This document shows positions 18,398 through 26,122 of a DNA stretch of 64,000 nt, one piece after another. The position numbers and the translations under genes are program-made. This DNA is from Cupriavidus malaysiensis. GTDB lineage: Bacteria > Pseudomonadota > Gammaproteobacteria > Burkholderiales > Burkholderiaceae. The notes under the pieces are model-generated. The model was not told the origin of the DNA, made no database searches, and saw only the letters and a list, made by a program, of their open reading frames with translations. How positions within the stretch are numbered: position 1 is the stretch's first letter; every line of letters begins with the position of its first letter. The stretch spans positions 1,798,001-1,862,000 of the forward strand of contig NZ_CP017755.1 in the NCBI RefSeq assembly GCF_001854325.1. The letters run 5' to 3'.

Positions 18398-18432
18398 GTC
18401 ATCGCGCGGTCATGCTGCCGTGGCCGACCGCT
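18398..18432 (+). promoter_or_regulatory. OmpR-family type direct-repeat box (site C)
   Basis: TGTCAT (18397-18402) and GTCATG (18409-18414) place two GTCAT half-sites exactly 11 bp apart. From 18409 the next 24 bases match 20 of 24 bases downstream of the equivalent half-site at 37198 (site B). It lies about 75 bases upstream of the czcE-like pseudogene. The expected -10 region is not recognisable, consistent with decay. Confidence 0.55.
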
Positions 18433-18487
18433 CGCTGCGCCGGTTTCCGGCATGCGATCCCCGCATGCATCCTGACCGGAGACCTGC

Positions 18488-18864
18488 ATGACGACACCGT
18501 TCCGCAATGGTCTGGCCGCCTTCGGGCTGGCCGGCACCCTGGCCTTGGCCGCAGTACCCGCCGAGGTCAGCGCCGCCGACGCGCCCCTGCCATCATCCGC
18601 TTTGCCTCAAGGGCCCTTGCCGGGCGAGCGCGTCCAGCCCGCAATGTCTCGCGCACCGTCGTGGTCGCGCCGCGCCAGAGGAATATCGACGTCGAGGCCG
18701 GCAAGTCGGTAGCGTTCCGCTTTGGCACGCAGAAGGCAGCCTGGGCCTTCGCGCCGTGCTCCGACGCCGGTGCTCTCGAACGGGTCCGCAAATTCTCCGG
18801 GATCCCTGCCGCGCTGGGTATATGGATGCGGATCCGCCCGGGCAGCATGTTCAGCGGCGGATGA
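18488..18864 (+). pseudogene. Frameshifted CzcE-like periplasmic metal-binding protein
   Basis: From the ATG at 18488 (GGAGA upstream) the frame encodes a signal peptide (MTTPFRNGLAAFGLAG... to VSAADA). Around 18640 the coding similarity moves to another frame, which reads RTVVVAPRQRNIDVEAGKSV and FRFGTQKAAWAF, the pattern of the CzcE family core (T-V-x-V-x-x-x-x-x-x-x-V-x-x-G-x-x-V-x-F...W), and stops at 18864. A single net base loss near 18630-18645 would join both parts. CzcE is a periplasmic copper-binding protein of Cupriavidus czc systems. A sequencing error rather than true decay cannot be excluded. Confidence 0.6.
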
Positions 18865-19013
18865 CGCGTGCGCGCCTGCCGTACGCGAGGTCCACATATC
18901 CTAGGGTTTACCCTGTCAACTTCGGCCACCTGGTGACGCTAACTGTGAGGGTTTTCCATCACAAGAACGGGTCCGCCGCCGCATCGTACGGCTGGCGATA
19001 GGGGTTGCAGCGC

Positions 19014-20000
19014 ATGTTACGCATTGAAGATCTGGATACGCCGCCGGAGGTATTCCTGCGCGACCAGGCAGAGGGGTATGACTTCTATACCGCCTTCCAA
19101 GGGGCAAAAATCGAGGGGTTCCGCTTCGGCTACTTTGCCGTCTACCGGCACGACACCCTGGTGACCGTGGCGCCGTATTTCGTCATGGACTTCCGCCTGG
19201 ACACGCTGCTGCCGGCGGGCCTGCTCAAGCGCAGCCTGAGCTGGATCAAGTTCAACCTGGCCTGCATCGGCAGCCCGACGGCGGACTTCGGCCGCATCCA
19301 TGGCGAGGTCTCGAGCGATATCCTCGCGCTGATCAATGCCACGCTGTCGACGCGCGGCAGCCTGCTCGCCTACAAGGGCTTCGGCGACGGCCTGCCGGTG
19401 GCGGGTTTCGTGCAAGCGGCCGGACTGCCGGTGCCGGTGCTGCCGCTGCGGCCCGACTACTTCAGCGCGCTCAAGAGCGATCGGCGCAACCTGCTCAAGC
19501 GAAAGCTGAAGAAGGCGAGCACGCTGCGCTATGAAGAGTGCGACGGCCTCGCGCCTGAGCTGGTGGAGGCGGTGCACAGGCTTTACCTGAACACATACAA
19601 CAAGGCCGAGCTGAAGTTCGAAAAGCTCACCCCGGAGTATTTCCGCCGGACCGCGCCGATCAGCAAGTACCTGCTGTTCTTCCACGAGGATGAACTGATC
19701 GGCTTCACCCAGCTGATCGGGCGCAACGGCCGCCTGGTCAACCGCTATATCGGCCTCGACTACGACAAGAGCGACCAGCACGGCCTGTACTTCGCCATGT
19801 TCATCCGCGCGGTCGAGGTGGGTGCGCGCGAGGGCTACCGCGACATGGAGCTCGGCGCCACCGCCTACGAGTTCAAGCGCATCCTGGGGGCGCAGCAGGT
19901 ACCGACCTGGAATTACTACCGCCACACCACGCCGTGGGTCAACTGGGTGCTGGGCAAGCTGCGCAGCGTGCTGGAGCCTTCCGAGTCCGAACTGCGCTGA
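19014..20000 (+). CDS. GNAT-fold acyltransferase, peptidogalycan/BioF2-like
   Basis: The 328-residue protein resembles the DUF482/BioF2-like GNAT group: an N-terminal part with FRFGYFAVYRHDTLVTVAPYF, and a C-terminal acetyl-transferase fold with HEDELIGFTQLIGRNGRLVNRYIGLDYDKS and GATAYEFKRILGAQQVPTWNYYRHT. Members are predicted N-acyl or amino-acyl transferases, some for cell-wall or surface molecules. The substrate is unknown. The ATG at 19014 has AGGGG nine bases upstream; a TTG at 19005 in frame is less likely. It is convergent with the metal ATPase gene. Confidence 0.75.
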   Translation: MLRIEDLDTPPEVFLRDQAEGYDFYTAFQGAKIEGFRFGYFAVYRHDTLVTVAPYFVMDFRLDTLLPAGLLKRSLSWIKFNLACIGSPTADFGRIHGEVSSDILALINATLSTRGSLLAYKGFGDGLPVAGFVQAAGLPVPVLPLRPDYFSALKSDRRNLLKRKLKKASTLRYEECDGLAPELVEAVHRLYLNTYNKAELKFEKLTPEYFRRTAPISKYLLFFHEDELIGFTQLIGRNGRLVNRYIGLDYDKSDQHGLYFAMFIRAVEVGAREGYRDMELGATAYEFKRILGAQQVPTWNYYRHTTPWVNWVLGKLRSVLEPSESELR

Positions 20001-20041
20001 GACAGCGCTGATCTGGCGCCGCGGGCGGCCCGCCCGTCGCG

Positions 20042-22597
20042 TCAGGCGGCGATGCCGCCGGCAGGCCGGGCGGCGCCTTGCGGCGCCCGCGCTTCCTGCT
20101 GCCTGGCCAGCCGCAGCCCGTTGAACACGACCAGCAGGCTGGCGCCCATGTCGGCGAACACCGCCATCCACATGGTGCCCTCGCCCATCACCGTGAGCAC
20201 CAGGAACACGGCCTTGATGCCGAGCGCCAGCACGATGTTCTGCCACAGGATGCGCGAGGTCTGGCGCGAGAGGCGGATAAAGGCGGGCACCTTGCGCAGG
20301 TCGTCGTCCATCAGCGCCACGTCGGCGGTCTCGATCGCGGTATCGGTACCGGCCGCGCCCATGGCGAAACCGATGTCCGCGCGCGCGAGCGCCGGTGCGT
20401 CATTGATGCCGTCGCCCACCATGCCGGTCTTGCCGGCCCCTCCTTCCAGCGTCGCCGCCAGCGCGGCCAACGCATCGGCCTTGTCCTGCGGCAACTGGTC
20501 GCCGCGTGCTTCGTCGATGCCCACCTGCGCAGCGATTGCGGCGGCCGTGTGCGGGTTGTCGCCCGACAGCATCAGCGTCTTGACACCCAGCGCATGCAAT
20601 TCGGCGATCGCCTGCCGGCTGCTTTCGCGCACCGTGTCCGCCACGGCGAACAGGGCCAGCACACCATGGTCCGCGCCGGGTGCGCCTTCCAGGGCCAGCA
20701 GGACCACGGTCTTGCCCTGGCGCTCCAGCGCTTCGAGCCGGGCCTCCAGCGCGGGCGAGCACAGGCCGAGTTCATGCACCAGCCGGTGATTGCCCAGGCA
20801 ATAGCGGCGGCCCGCAACGGTGCCGCGGGTGCCGCGGCCGGGCAAGGCTTCGAAGGCTTCCACGCCCAGCAGGTCGAGGCCGTCGGCACCGGCGGCATGG
20901 GCCACGGCGAGAGAGACCGGGTGGTCCGAGCGTGCCGCCAGGCTGGCCGCGATGCGCCGCACCTGCGTCTCCTCGCCGGCCAGCACGGCGAAATCGGTCT
21001 GCGCGGGCTTGCCGTGCGTGAGCGTGCCGGTCTTGTCGAGCGCAAGCCAGCGCAGGTCCTTGCCCTGCTCCAGGTAGACGCCGCCCTTGACCAGGATGCC
21101 CTGGCGTGCGGCGGCGGCCAGGCCGCTGACGATCGTGACCGGCGTCGAGATCACCAGCGCGCACGGGCAGGCGATCACCAGCAGCACCAGGGCCTTGTAG
21201 CACCAGTCCAGCCAGTCCCCGCCAAGCAGCAGGGGCGGCGCCAGCGCCACCAGCAGTGCCACGGCGAACACCACGGGCGTGTAGACGGCGGCGAAGCGGT
21301 CGACGAAGCGCTGGGTCGGCGCGCGGCTCGCCTGGGCGGCTTCGACCGCGTGGATGATGCGTGCCAGCGTCGAGTCGGCGGCCACCGCCGTCACGACGTA
21401 TTCCAGTTCGCCCGCCTGGTTGATCGAGCCGGCGAACACGGCATCGCCCTCGCCTTTTTCCGCCGGCACGCTTTCGCCGGTGATCGGGGCCTGGTCGATG
21501 GTGGAGCGGCCGCGGCTGACCTTGCCGTCCAGCGGAACGCGCTCGCCGGGGCGCAGGCGGACCGTGGCGCCGACCGCCACGCTGCGTGCCTCGACCTGCA
21601 GCCAGCCGCCGTCGGCCTGGCGCACGGTGGCCTGCTCCGGCGTCATCGCCATCAGGCCGCGGATGGCCTGGCGCGCGCGGTCGAGCGAGGCCGCCTCGAT
21701 ACGCTCGGCCACGGCGAACAACACCATCACCATGGCAGCCTCGGGCCACTGGCCGATCAGCATGGCGCCGGTCACGGCGATACTCATCAAGGCGTTGATG
21801 TTGAGCTTGCCGTGGCGCAGCGCGATCCAGCCCTTGCGGTACGTGTCCAGGCCGGCCAGGCCGATCGCGGCAAGCGCGAAGGCCAGCGGCAGCCAGGGCA
21901 CGGCAAGGCCGGCCCACTCGCTGAGCTCGGCACTCAGGGCGGCGACGCCGGCCAGGGCGAGCGGCCACCATGGCTTGCGCACGGCCTCGGGCGCCGCCGC
22001 GGGCTCGACGCCGGCTTCCAGCACTTCCGGCTTCATGCCAAGGCTTTCGATGGCACGCGCCAGGGAATCCAGCGACGCCAGCTTGTGATGAACCGTCAGC
22101 ACCCGCTGCATCAGGTTGAAGTCCAGTGCCGCCACCCCGGGCATCGCGGCCAGCTTGTCGCGCAGCAGGGCTTCCTCGGTCGGGCAGTCCATGGCGTCGA
22201 TGCGGTAGCGCACCGTGCGCGTGCCGGGAGGCGCCGCCTGCGCTACCCGGGGCGCGACGGGGGCGGCGCAGCAATCGCCGCCGTGGGCATGGCTGTGCTC
22301 ATGCGTGTGCTCGTGGCCGTGCTCGTGGCCGTGCTCGTGGCCATGGCTGTGGCGGGGCTCATGGCCGGCTTCATGGTCGTGGCCGTGCACATGACCATGG
22401 TCGTCATGGTCGTCATGGTCGTCATGGTCGTGCCCGCAGGCCTTGCCAGCACCGGACGCGTGCCCATGCTGGACCTGTCCATGCGCATGGCCGGGTGCGT
22501 GATGAGGGGCGTCGCCCTTTGCCTCGGCCGTCCGGGGCTGGCACTTGCCGGCGCAGCAGCCCGGTTCTTCCCGCTTGTTCTGTGCCTGATCGGTCAT
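20042..22597 (-). CDS. P1B-2-type Zn/Cd/Pb-exporting ATPase with His-rich N-terminus
   Basis: This 851-residue ZntA/CadA-type ATPase opens with a Cys/His-rich extension (about residues 10-110) built of HDD and HGHEH repeats, then an HMA metal domain (DAMDCPTEE), eight helices with the CPC motif (ACPCALVIS), DKTGT phosphorylation site, the HP locus (ARSDHPVS), GDGINDAPALARAD and, in the last helices, the conserved Lys (GIKAVFL) and Asp (FADMGASLL) diagnostic of Zn/Cd/Pb pumps. It exports metal from cytoplasm to periplasm, feeding CzcCBA encoded divergently. The start at 22597 is preferred; an ATG at 22624 is in frame but in poor context. Its promoter is MerR-type. Confidence 0.93.
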   Translation of the reverse strand: MTDQAQNKREEPGCCAGKCQPRTAEAKGDAPHHAPGHAHGQVQHGHASGAGKACGHDHDDHDDHDDHGHVHGHDHEAGHEPRHSHGHEHGHEHGHEHTHEHSHAHGGDCCAAPVAPRVAQAAPPGTRTVRYRIDAMDCPTEEALLRDKLAAMPGVAALDFNLMQRVLTVHHKLASLDSLARAIESLGMKPEVLEAGVEPAAAPEAVRKPWWPLALAGVAALSAELSEWAGLAVPWLPLAFALAAIGLAGLDTYRKGWIALRHGKLNINALMSIAVTGAMLIGQWPEAAMVMVLFAVAERIEAASLDRARQAIRGLMAMTPEQATVRQADGGWLQVEARSVAVGATVRLRPGERVPLDGKVSRGRSTIDQAPITGESVPAEKGEGDAVFAGSINQAGELEYVVTAVAADSTLARIIHAVEAAQASRAPTQRFVDRFAAVYTPVVFAVALLVALAPPLLLGGDWLDWCYKALVLLVIACPCALVISTPVTIVSGLAAAARQGILVKGGVYLEQGKDLRWLALDKTGTLTHGKPAQTDFAVLAGEETQVRRIAASLAARSDHPVSLAVAHAAGADGLDLLGVEAFEALPGRGTRGTVAGRRYCLGNHRLVHELGLCSPALEARLEALERQGKTVVLLALEGAPGADHGVLALFAVADTVRESSRQAIAELHALGVKTLMLSGDNPHTAAAIAAQVGIDEARGDQLPQDKADALAALAATLEGGAGKTGMVGDGINDAPALARADIGFAMGAAGTDTAIETADVALMDDDLRKVPAFIRLSRQTSRILWQNIVLALGIKAVFLVLTVMGEGTMWMAVFADMGASLLVVFNGLRLARQQEARAPQGAARPAGGIAA
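22307..22342. repeat. 12-bp tandem repeat in the ATPase gene
   Basis: Three exact copies of GTGCTCGTGGCC (plus-strand sequence) encode the GHEHGHEH stretch of the metal ATPase's N-terminal tail. Slippage would change the number of His residues without breaking the frame. Confidence 0.85.
22397..22432. repeat. 9-bp tandem repeat in the ATPase gene
   Basis: Four copies of ATGGTCGT(C/G) on the plus strand encode successive His-Asp-Asp units in the ATPase tail. Length variation would stay in frame. Confidence 0.85.
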
Positions 22598-22645
22598 GGT
22601 TCTTATCCGTTGGATGCTTTGCATGCGCTCGATGCGCTCGATGCT

Positions 22646-22676
22646 ATTGAAGACCCTGAAGCGACTACAGGGTCAA
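22646..22676 (-). promoter_or_regulatory. MerR-type promoter/operator of the metal ATPase
   Basis: On the minus strand TTGACC (22676-22671) and TTCAAT (22651-22646) are separated by 19 bp, the over-long spacer typical of MerR-family targets. The spacer region carries a dyad with arms ACCCTG and CAGGGT (22653-22673), resembling CadR/PbrR/ZntR operators. The expected start of transcription is about 40 bases before the ATPase ATG. No merR-family gene lies in the window, so the regulator must be encoded elsewhere. Confidence 0.75.
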
Positions 22677-22734
22677 GCATCCGGTCTGCGGCGCAGAGAA
22701 TTCAGCCTCAAGGATCACAAAAACCGCGTACCGA

Positions 22735-22761
22735 GGTTTGTATGTGCCGCAAACTTAATAT
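22735..22761 (+). promoter_or_regulatory. Inverted repeat and -10-like element upstream of czcI
   Basis: AGGTTTG and CAAACTT form an imperfect dyad (22734-22756) directly followed by TAATAT (22756-22761). It could be a regulated promoter for czcICBA, but no good -35 is seen, and it competes with the TATAAT at 22818. Confidence 0.3.
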
Positions 22762-22817
22762 ATGGCGCGGAAGCGCCGCGAGACGCCTGGGGCTTCCGAC
22801 CCGCCGCCGGCCATGGC

Positions 22818-22823
22818 TATAAT
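22818..22823 (+). promoter_or_regulatory. Consensus -10 element directly before czcI
   Basis: A perfect TATAAT ends seven bases before the czcI ATG, with a weak -35 (TTCCGA, 22794-22799) 18 bp upstream. If used, the transcript would start at or next to the start codon, giving a leaderless mRNA; no Shine-Dalgarno sequence is present to argue against this. Confidence 0.45.
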
Positions 22824-22830
22824 CGCGGCC

Positions 22831-23187
22831 ATGCGCCGCATCCTGATCCTCCTGCTCGCTTTGCTGCTGCCGCTCCAGCTCGCCTGGGCCGGTGCCGCGG
22901 CCTATTGCGGGCACGAGAAGGGGGCCGCGTCGAGCCGGCATTTCGGCCACCACAGCCATGCGCACCAGGAACGGACCACCGCCGGCCACGCCGACGGCGA
23001 GGGCGCCAAGCTGCCCGACCTCGACTGTGCCATGTGCCATTTCGCCGGCTCGCACGGACTGGTTCCCGCCACCGACTGGTCGGCCGCGCCGGGCGTCGCC
23101 ACGCTGCAATACCACCCGCTCGCGGCCACCTGGCGCTCGGCGCCCGCGCGCGCACCAGATCGTCCCCAATGGTCCCGTCCCGCCTAG
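22831..23187 (+). CDS. czcI: CzcI-like small periplasmic protein
   Basis: The 118-residue product has a short signal peptide (MRRILILLLALLLPLQLAWA) followed by YCGHEKGAASSRHFGHHSHAHQ and a DCAMCHFAGSH segment, the His/Cys pattern of CzcI proteins that begin czc operons in Cupriavidus. CzcI is thought to influence czc expression or periplasmic metal handling; its mechanism is not settled. It is the first gene of czcICBA and is divergent from the metal ATPase gene. The ATG at 22831 gives the best signal peptide; ATGs at 22813 and further upstream are in frame but have no ribosome site. Confidence 0.8.
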   Translation: MRRILILLLALLLPLQLAWAGAAAYCGHEKGAASSRHFGHHSHAHQERTTAGHADGEGAKLPDLDCAMCHFAGSHGLVPATDWSAAPGVATLQYHPLAATWRSAPARAPDRPQWSRPA

Positions 23188-23270
23188 CCGGCGAGACGAC
23201 CGCGACCTCTCTTTCCTGCTGACGCCGATTCGTCTCGCCGAATTCCCCGTTTCCAAACCGGTGCAATTCG

Positions 23271-24581
23271 ATGAGAACACTCGTGATCCCGCTCGGGCTG
23301 GCGGCAGCCATGCTCGTCCCCGCGGCGTCCGCCCAGGATGCCCTGCCCTTGCCGCCACCGCCTTCGCCGGCCGCCGCGGCATCCCCTCCTATCCCGGCCT
23401 CGCGCCAAGCCGAAGCCGGCATGCCGGCGGAATCCACCGGCGTGCTGACGCTCGACAGCGCTCTGGCCCTGGCCGTGGCCTACAACGACACACTGCGCGC
23501 CGCTCGCCATGAGGTGGCCGCCAGCGATGGCGGCGTGCTCCAGGCCGGCCTGTTGCCCAACCCCGAAGTGGCCGTGCAGATGGAGGACACGCGCGAAGCG
23601 TCGCGCACCCTCACCGGGCAGCTCAACCTGCCGATCGAACTGGGTGGCAAGCGCGCGGCACGCGTCGACGCTGCGCAGAAGGCACGCGAGCTTGCCCTGG
23701 CGCAACTTGCGGGCACGCAAGCCAGCTTGCGCGCGGCCGTCAGTGCCGCCTTCTTTGAACTCTTGATCGCCCAGGAGCGCGTCACGCTTGCGCGCGGCAC
23801 GCTGGGGATCGCCGCCGAAGGCATGCAGGCCGCCGCGCGCCGCGTCGCCGCCGGCAAGATCGCCCCGCTGGAGGAAACCAAGGCGCGCGTCGAGCAGGCC
23901 AATGCCGAACTGGAACTGTCCGAGGCGACGGCCGGCCTGGCACAGGCGCGCCAGGCGCTGTCCAGCCTGTGGGGTAGCCCCGTGCCCGGCTTCGGCGAAG
24001 CGGGCGGCGACCTGCAGACCGTACCCGCCGCCCCGGCCGACGTCTCGCTGGCGGGCGGACTCGACGCCGCGCCGGCCCTGCTGGCCAGCCGGCGCGAGAT
24101 GGAGCGCCGCCAGGCCGAGATCGAGGTCGAACGCAGCCGCCAGTACCCGGACCTGACGGTGAGCCTCGGCGCCAAGCGCGACAACGGCAGCGGTCGCGGC
24201 GCCTATCCGGTGCTGGGCATCTCCTTGCCGCTGCCGCTGTTCGACCGCAACCAGGGGCGCCTCTACACGGCGCTGCGGCAGGCCGACAAGGCGGCGGACG
24301 AGTACCGTGCCACGCGGGTCCGGCTCGACACCGAACTGCGCCAGGCGGCCAGCCGCCTGGCGGTCGCGCGGACTTCCGCCGAGACGCTGCGCGCGACCGT
24401 GCTGCCGGGCGCGCAGCAGGCGTATGGCGCCGCCCGGCGCGGCTTCGAGGCCGGCAAGTTCACCTACCTGGACGTGCTCGATGCCCAGCGCACGCTGTTC
24501 CAGGCGCGCATCCGCTACCTCGGCGTGCTGGCCGGCGCCTACCAGGCCGCCGCCGCCATCGACGGCATTCTCGGCCGCTGA
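23271..24581 (+). CDS. czcC: Outer-membrane channel of the Czc efflux system
   Basis: The 436-residue protein has a signal peptide (cleaved after ASAQD, about residue 22), a Pro/Ala-rich linker, then a TolC-like OEP domain beginning LTLDSALALAVAYNDTLRA. The GAQQAYGAARRGFEAGKFTYLDVLDAQRTLF segment, read here in two parts (GAARRGFEAGKFTYLDVLDA), is typical of CzcC/CnrC. It forms the outer-membrane duct that completes CzcCBA so that zinc, cobalt and cadmium leave the periplasm. It lies 83 bases after czcI and 25 bases before czcB. Confidence 0.93.
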   Translation: MRTLVIPLGLAAAMLVPAASAQDALPLPPPPSPAAAASPPIPASRQAEAGMPAESTGVLTLDSALALAVAYNDTLRAARHEVAASDGGVLQAGLLPNPEVAVQMEDTREASRTLTGQLNLPIELGGKRAARVDAAQKARELALAQLAGTQASLRAAVSAAFFELLIAQERVTLARGTLGIAAEGMQAAARRVAAGKIAPLEETKARVEQANAELELSEATAGLAQARQALSSLWGSPVPGFGEAGGDLQTVPAAPADVSLAGGLDAAPALLASRREMERRQAEIEVERSRQYPDLTVSLGAKRDNGSGRGAYPVLGISLPLPLFDRNQGRLYTALRQADKAADEYRATRVRLDTELRQAASRLAVARTSAETLRATVLPGAQQAYGAARRGFEAGKFTYLDVLDAQRTLFQARIRYLGVLAGAYQAAAAIDGILGR

Positions 24582-24606
24582 AGCCGCATCACAGGACATC
24601 TCATCC

Positions 24607-26109
24607 ATGGCAATCACCCGACAACAGAAGATGATGATCGCGGCCATCGCCGCAGCGGCCGCGCTGGCCGCCGGCGGCCTGCTGCTGAGCGGCGACGGTG
24701 CCGACGCCCATGCCGACGGCGAGGCCGGGCATGCGCATGCAGCCGAGGCCGGGGCCGCCAAGGCCGATACCGGCCCCAACGGCGGCAAGCGCTACGTCGA
24801 TGGCGACTACACGCTCGAGGTCCTGCTGGCCGAAGACGGCGGCGAACCGCGCCTGCGCGTGTGGGCCACGGCCGCGGGCAAGCCGTTGGCGCCGGCGGGC
24901 GTGACCTTGCAAGGCATCGTGCAGCGCCCGACCGGTGAAAGCGAAGCACTCGCCTTCCGCGCCGCCAAGGACGGCCTGGTCAGCACCACGGCCGTGGCGG
25001 AACCGCATGCCTTCGAAATCCGCCTCGACCTGGCGGTACCCGGCCGGGCCAAGGCCGCGACGGTGCGCCTGCGCAGCGAGGAGGGCCTGGTGGAAATGAC
25101 GCCGGAGCAGATCCAGTCGGCGGCGCTCACGCTGCGCACCGCCGGCCCCGCGCGCGTCGAGGACAGCGCCCAGTTCCCCGGCGAAATCCGCTTCAACGAG
25201 GATCGCACCGCCCACGTGGTGCCTCGCCTCGCCGGCGTGGCGGAGGCGGTGCCGGCCAATCTCGGCCAGCGCGTGAAGAAAGGCGAGCTGCTCGCGGTGA
25301 TCGCCAGCACGGCGCTGTCGGACCAGCGTAGCGAGTGGCTGGCCGCCCAGCGCCGCCTCGAACTCGCACGCACCACCTATGCGCGCGAGAAGACGCTGTG
25401 GCAGGACCGCATCTCGGCCGAGCAGGATTTCCTCGCCGCCCGTACCGCCCTGCAGGAAGCCGAGATCGCCGCCAGCAACGCCGCGCAGAAGCTCGACGCC
25501 ATCGGCGCGGCGCGCAGCGGCAGCGCGCTCAACCGCTTCGAGCTGCGCGCCCCGTTCGACGGCGTCATCGTCGAGAAGCACCTCTCGCTGGGCGAGGCGG
25601 TAGCCGCCGACGCCAATGTCTTCACGGTCTCTGACCTGTCCACGGTGTGGGCCGAGTTCTTGATCGCGCCCAAGGACCTGGACAGCGTGCGCATGAATGA
25701 AAAGGTCAAGATCGCCTCGACCGCCTTCGACGGCAAGGCCGAGGGCCTTGTGTCCTACGTGGGGGCGCTGCTCGGCCAGCAGACCCGCACGGCCACCGCC
25801 CGCGTCACCCTGCCCAATCCCGAGATGGCCTGGCGCCCGGGACTGTTCGTCACGGTCAGCGTGACGCGCAGCGAGACCGAGGTCCCGGTCGCCATCGATG
25901 CCGAGGCGCTGCAGACCGACGGCGGACAGGCGCGCGTGTTCGTCGCCGTGCCGGGCGGCTTCCTCGCGCAGCCGGTGCAGACCGGCCGCAGCGACGGCAA
26001 GCGCGTGGAAATCGTCTCCGGCCTCAAGCCGGGCTGGCGCTACGTGGCCGGCAACAGCTTCGTGCTGAAGGCCGAGATGGGCAAGGCCGGTGCCGAGCAC
26101 GCGCACTGA
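24607..26109 (+). CDS. czcB: Periplasmic adaptor of the Czc efflux system
   Basis: This 500-residue membrane-fusion protein begins with one N-terminal membrane anchor (about residues 10-28), then a His-containing stretch (DAHADGEAGHAHAAEAG) and the adaptor domains: barrel-sandwich hybrid (VVPRLAGVAEAVPANLGQRV about 205), helical hairpin and a beta-barrel region. The His-rich N-terminal section of CzcB proteins can bind zinc or copper before transfer to CzcA. The start has no strong ribosome site but coincides with the membrane anchor; longer frames run into czcC. Confidence 0.93.
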   Translation: MAITRQQKMMIAAIAAAAALAAGGLLLSGDGADAHADGEAGHAHAAEAGAAKADTGPNGGKRYVDGDYTLEVLLAEDGGEPRLRVWATAAGKPLAPAGVTLQGIVQRPTGESEALAFRAAKDGLVSTTAVAEPHAFEIRLDLAVPGRAKAATVRLRSEEGLVEMTPEQIQSAALTLRTAGPARVEDSAQFPGEIRFNEDRTAHVVPRLAGVAEAVPANLGQRVKKGELLAVIASTALSDQRSEWLAAQRRLELARTTYAREKTLWQDRISAEQDFLAARTALQEAEIAASNAAQKLDAIGAARSGSALNRFELRAPFDGVIVEKHLSLGEAVAADANVFTVSDLSTVWAEFLIAPKDLDSVRMNEKVKIASTAFDGKAEGLVSYVGALLGQQTRTATARVTLPNPEMAWRPGLFVTVSVTRSETEVPVAIDAEALQTDGGQARVFVAVPGGFLAQPVQTGRSDGKRVEIVSGLKPGWRYVAGNSFVLKAEMGKAGAEHAH

Positions 26110-26122
26110 ACCGGAGAGCGAT

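Noticed and set aside
20078..22822. A 914-codon open frame on the plus strand opposite the metal ATPase
   Set aside because: Antisense shadow; composition is typical of a GC-driven open frame and the minus strand encodes a complete ATPase.
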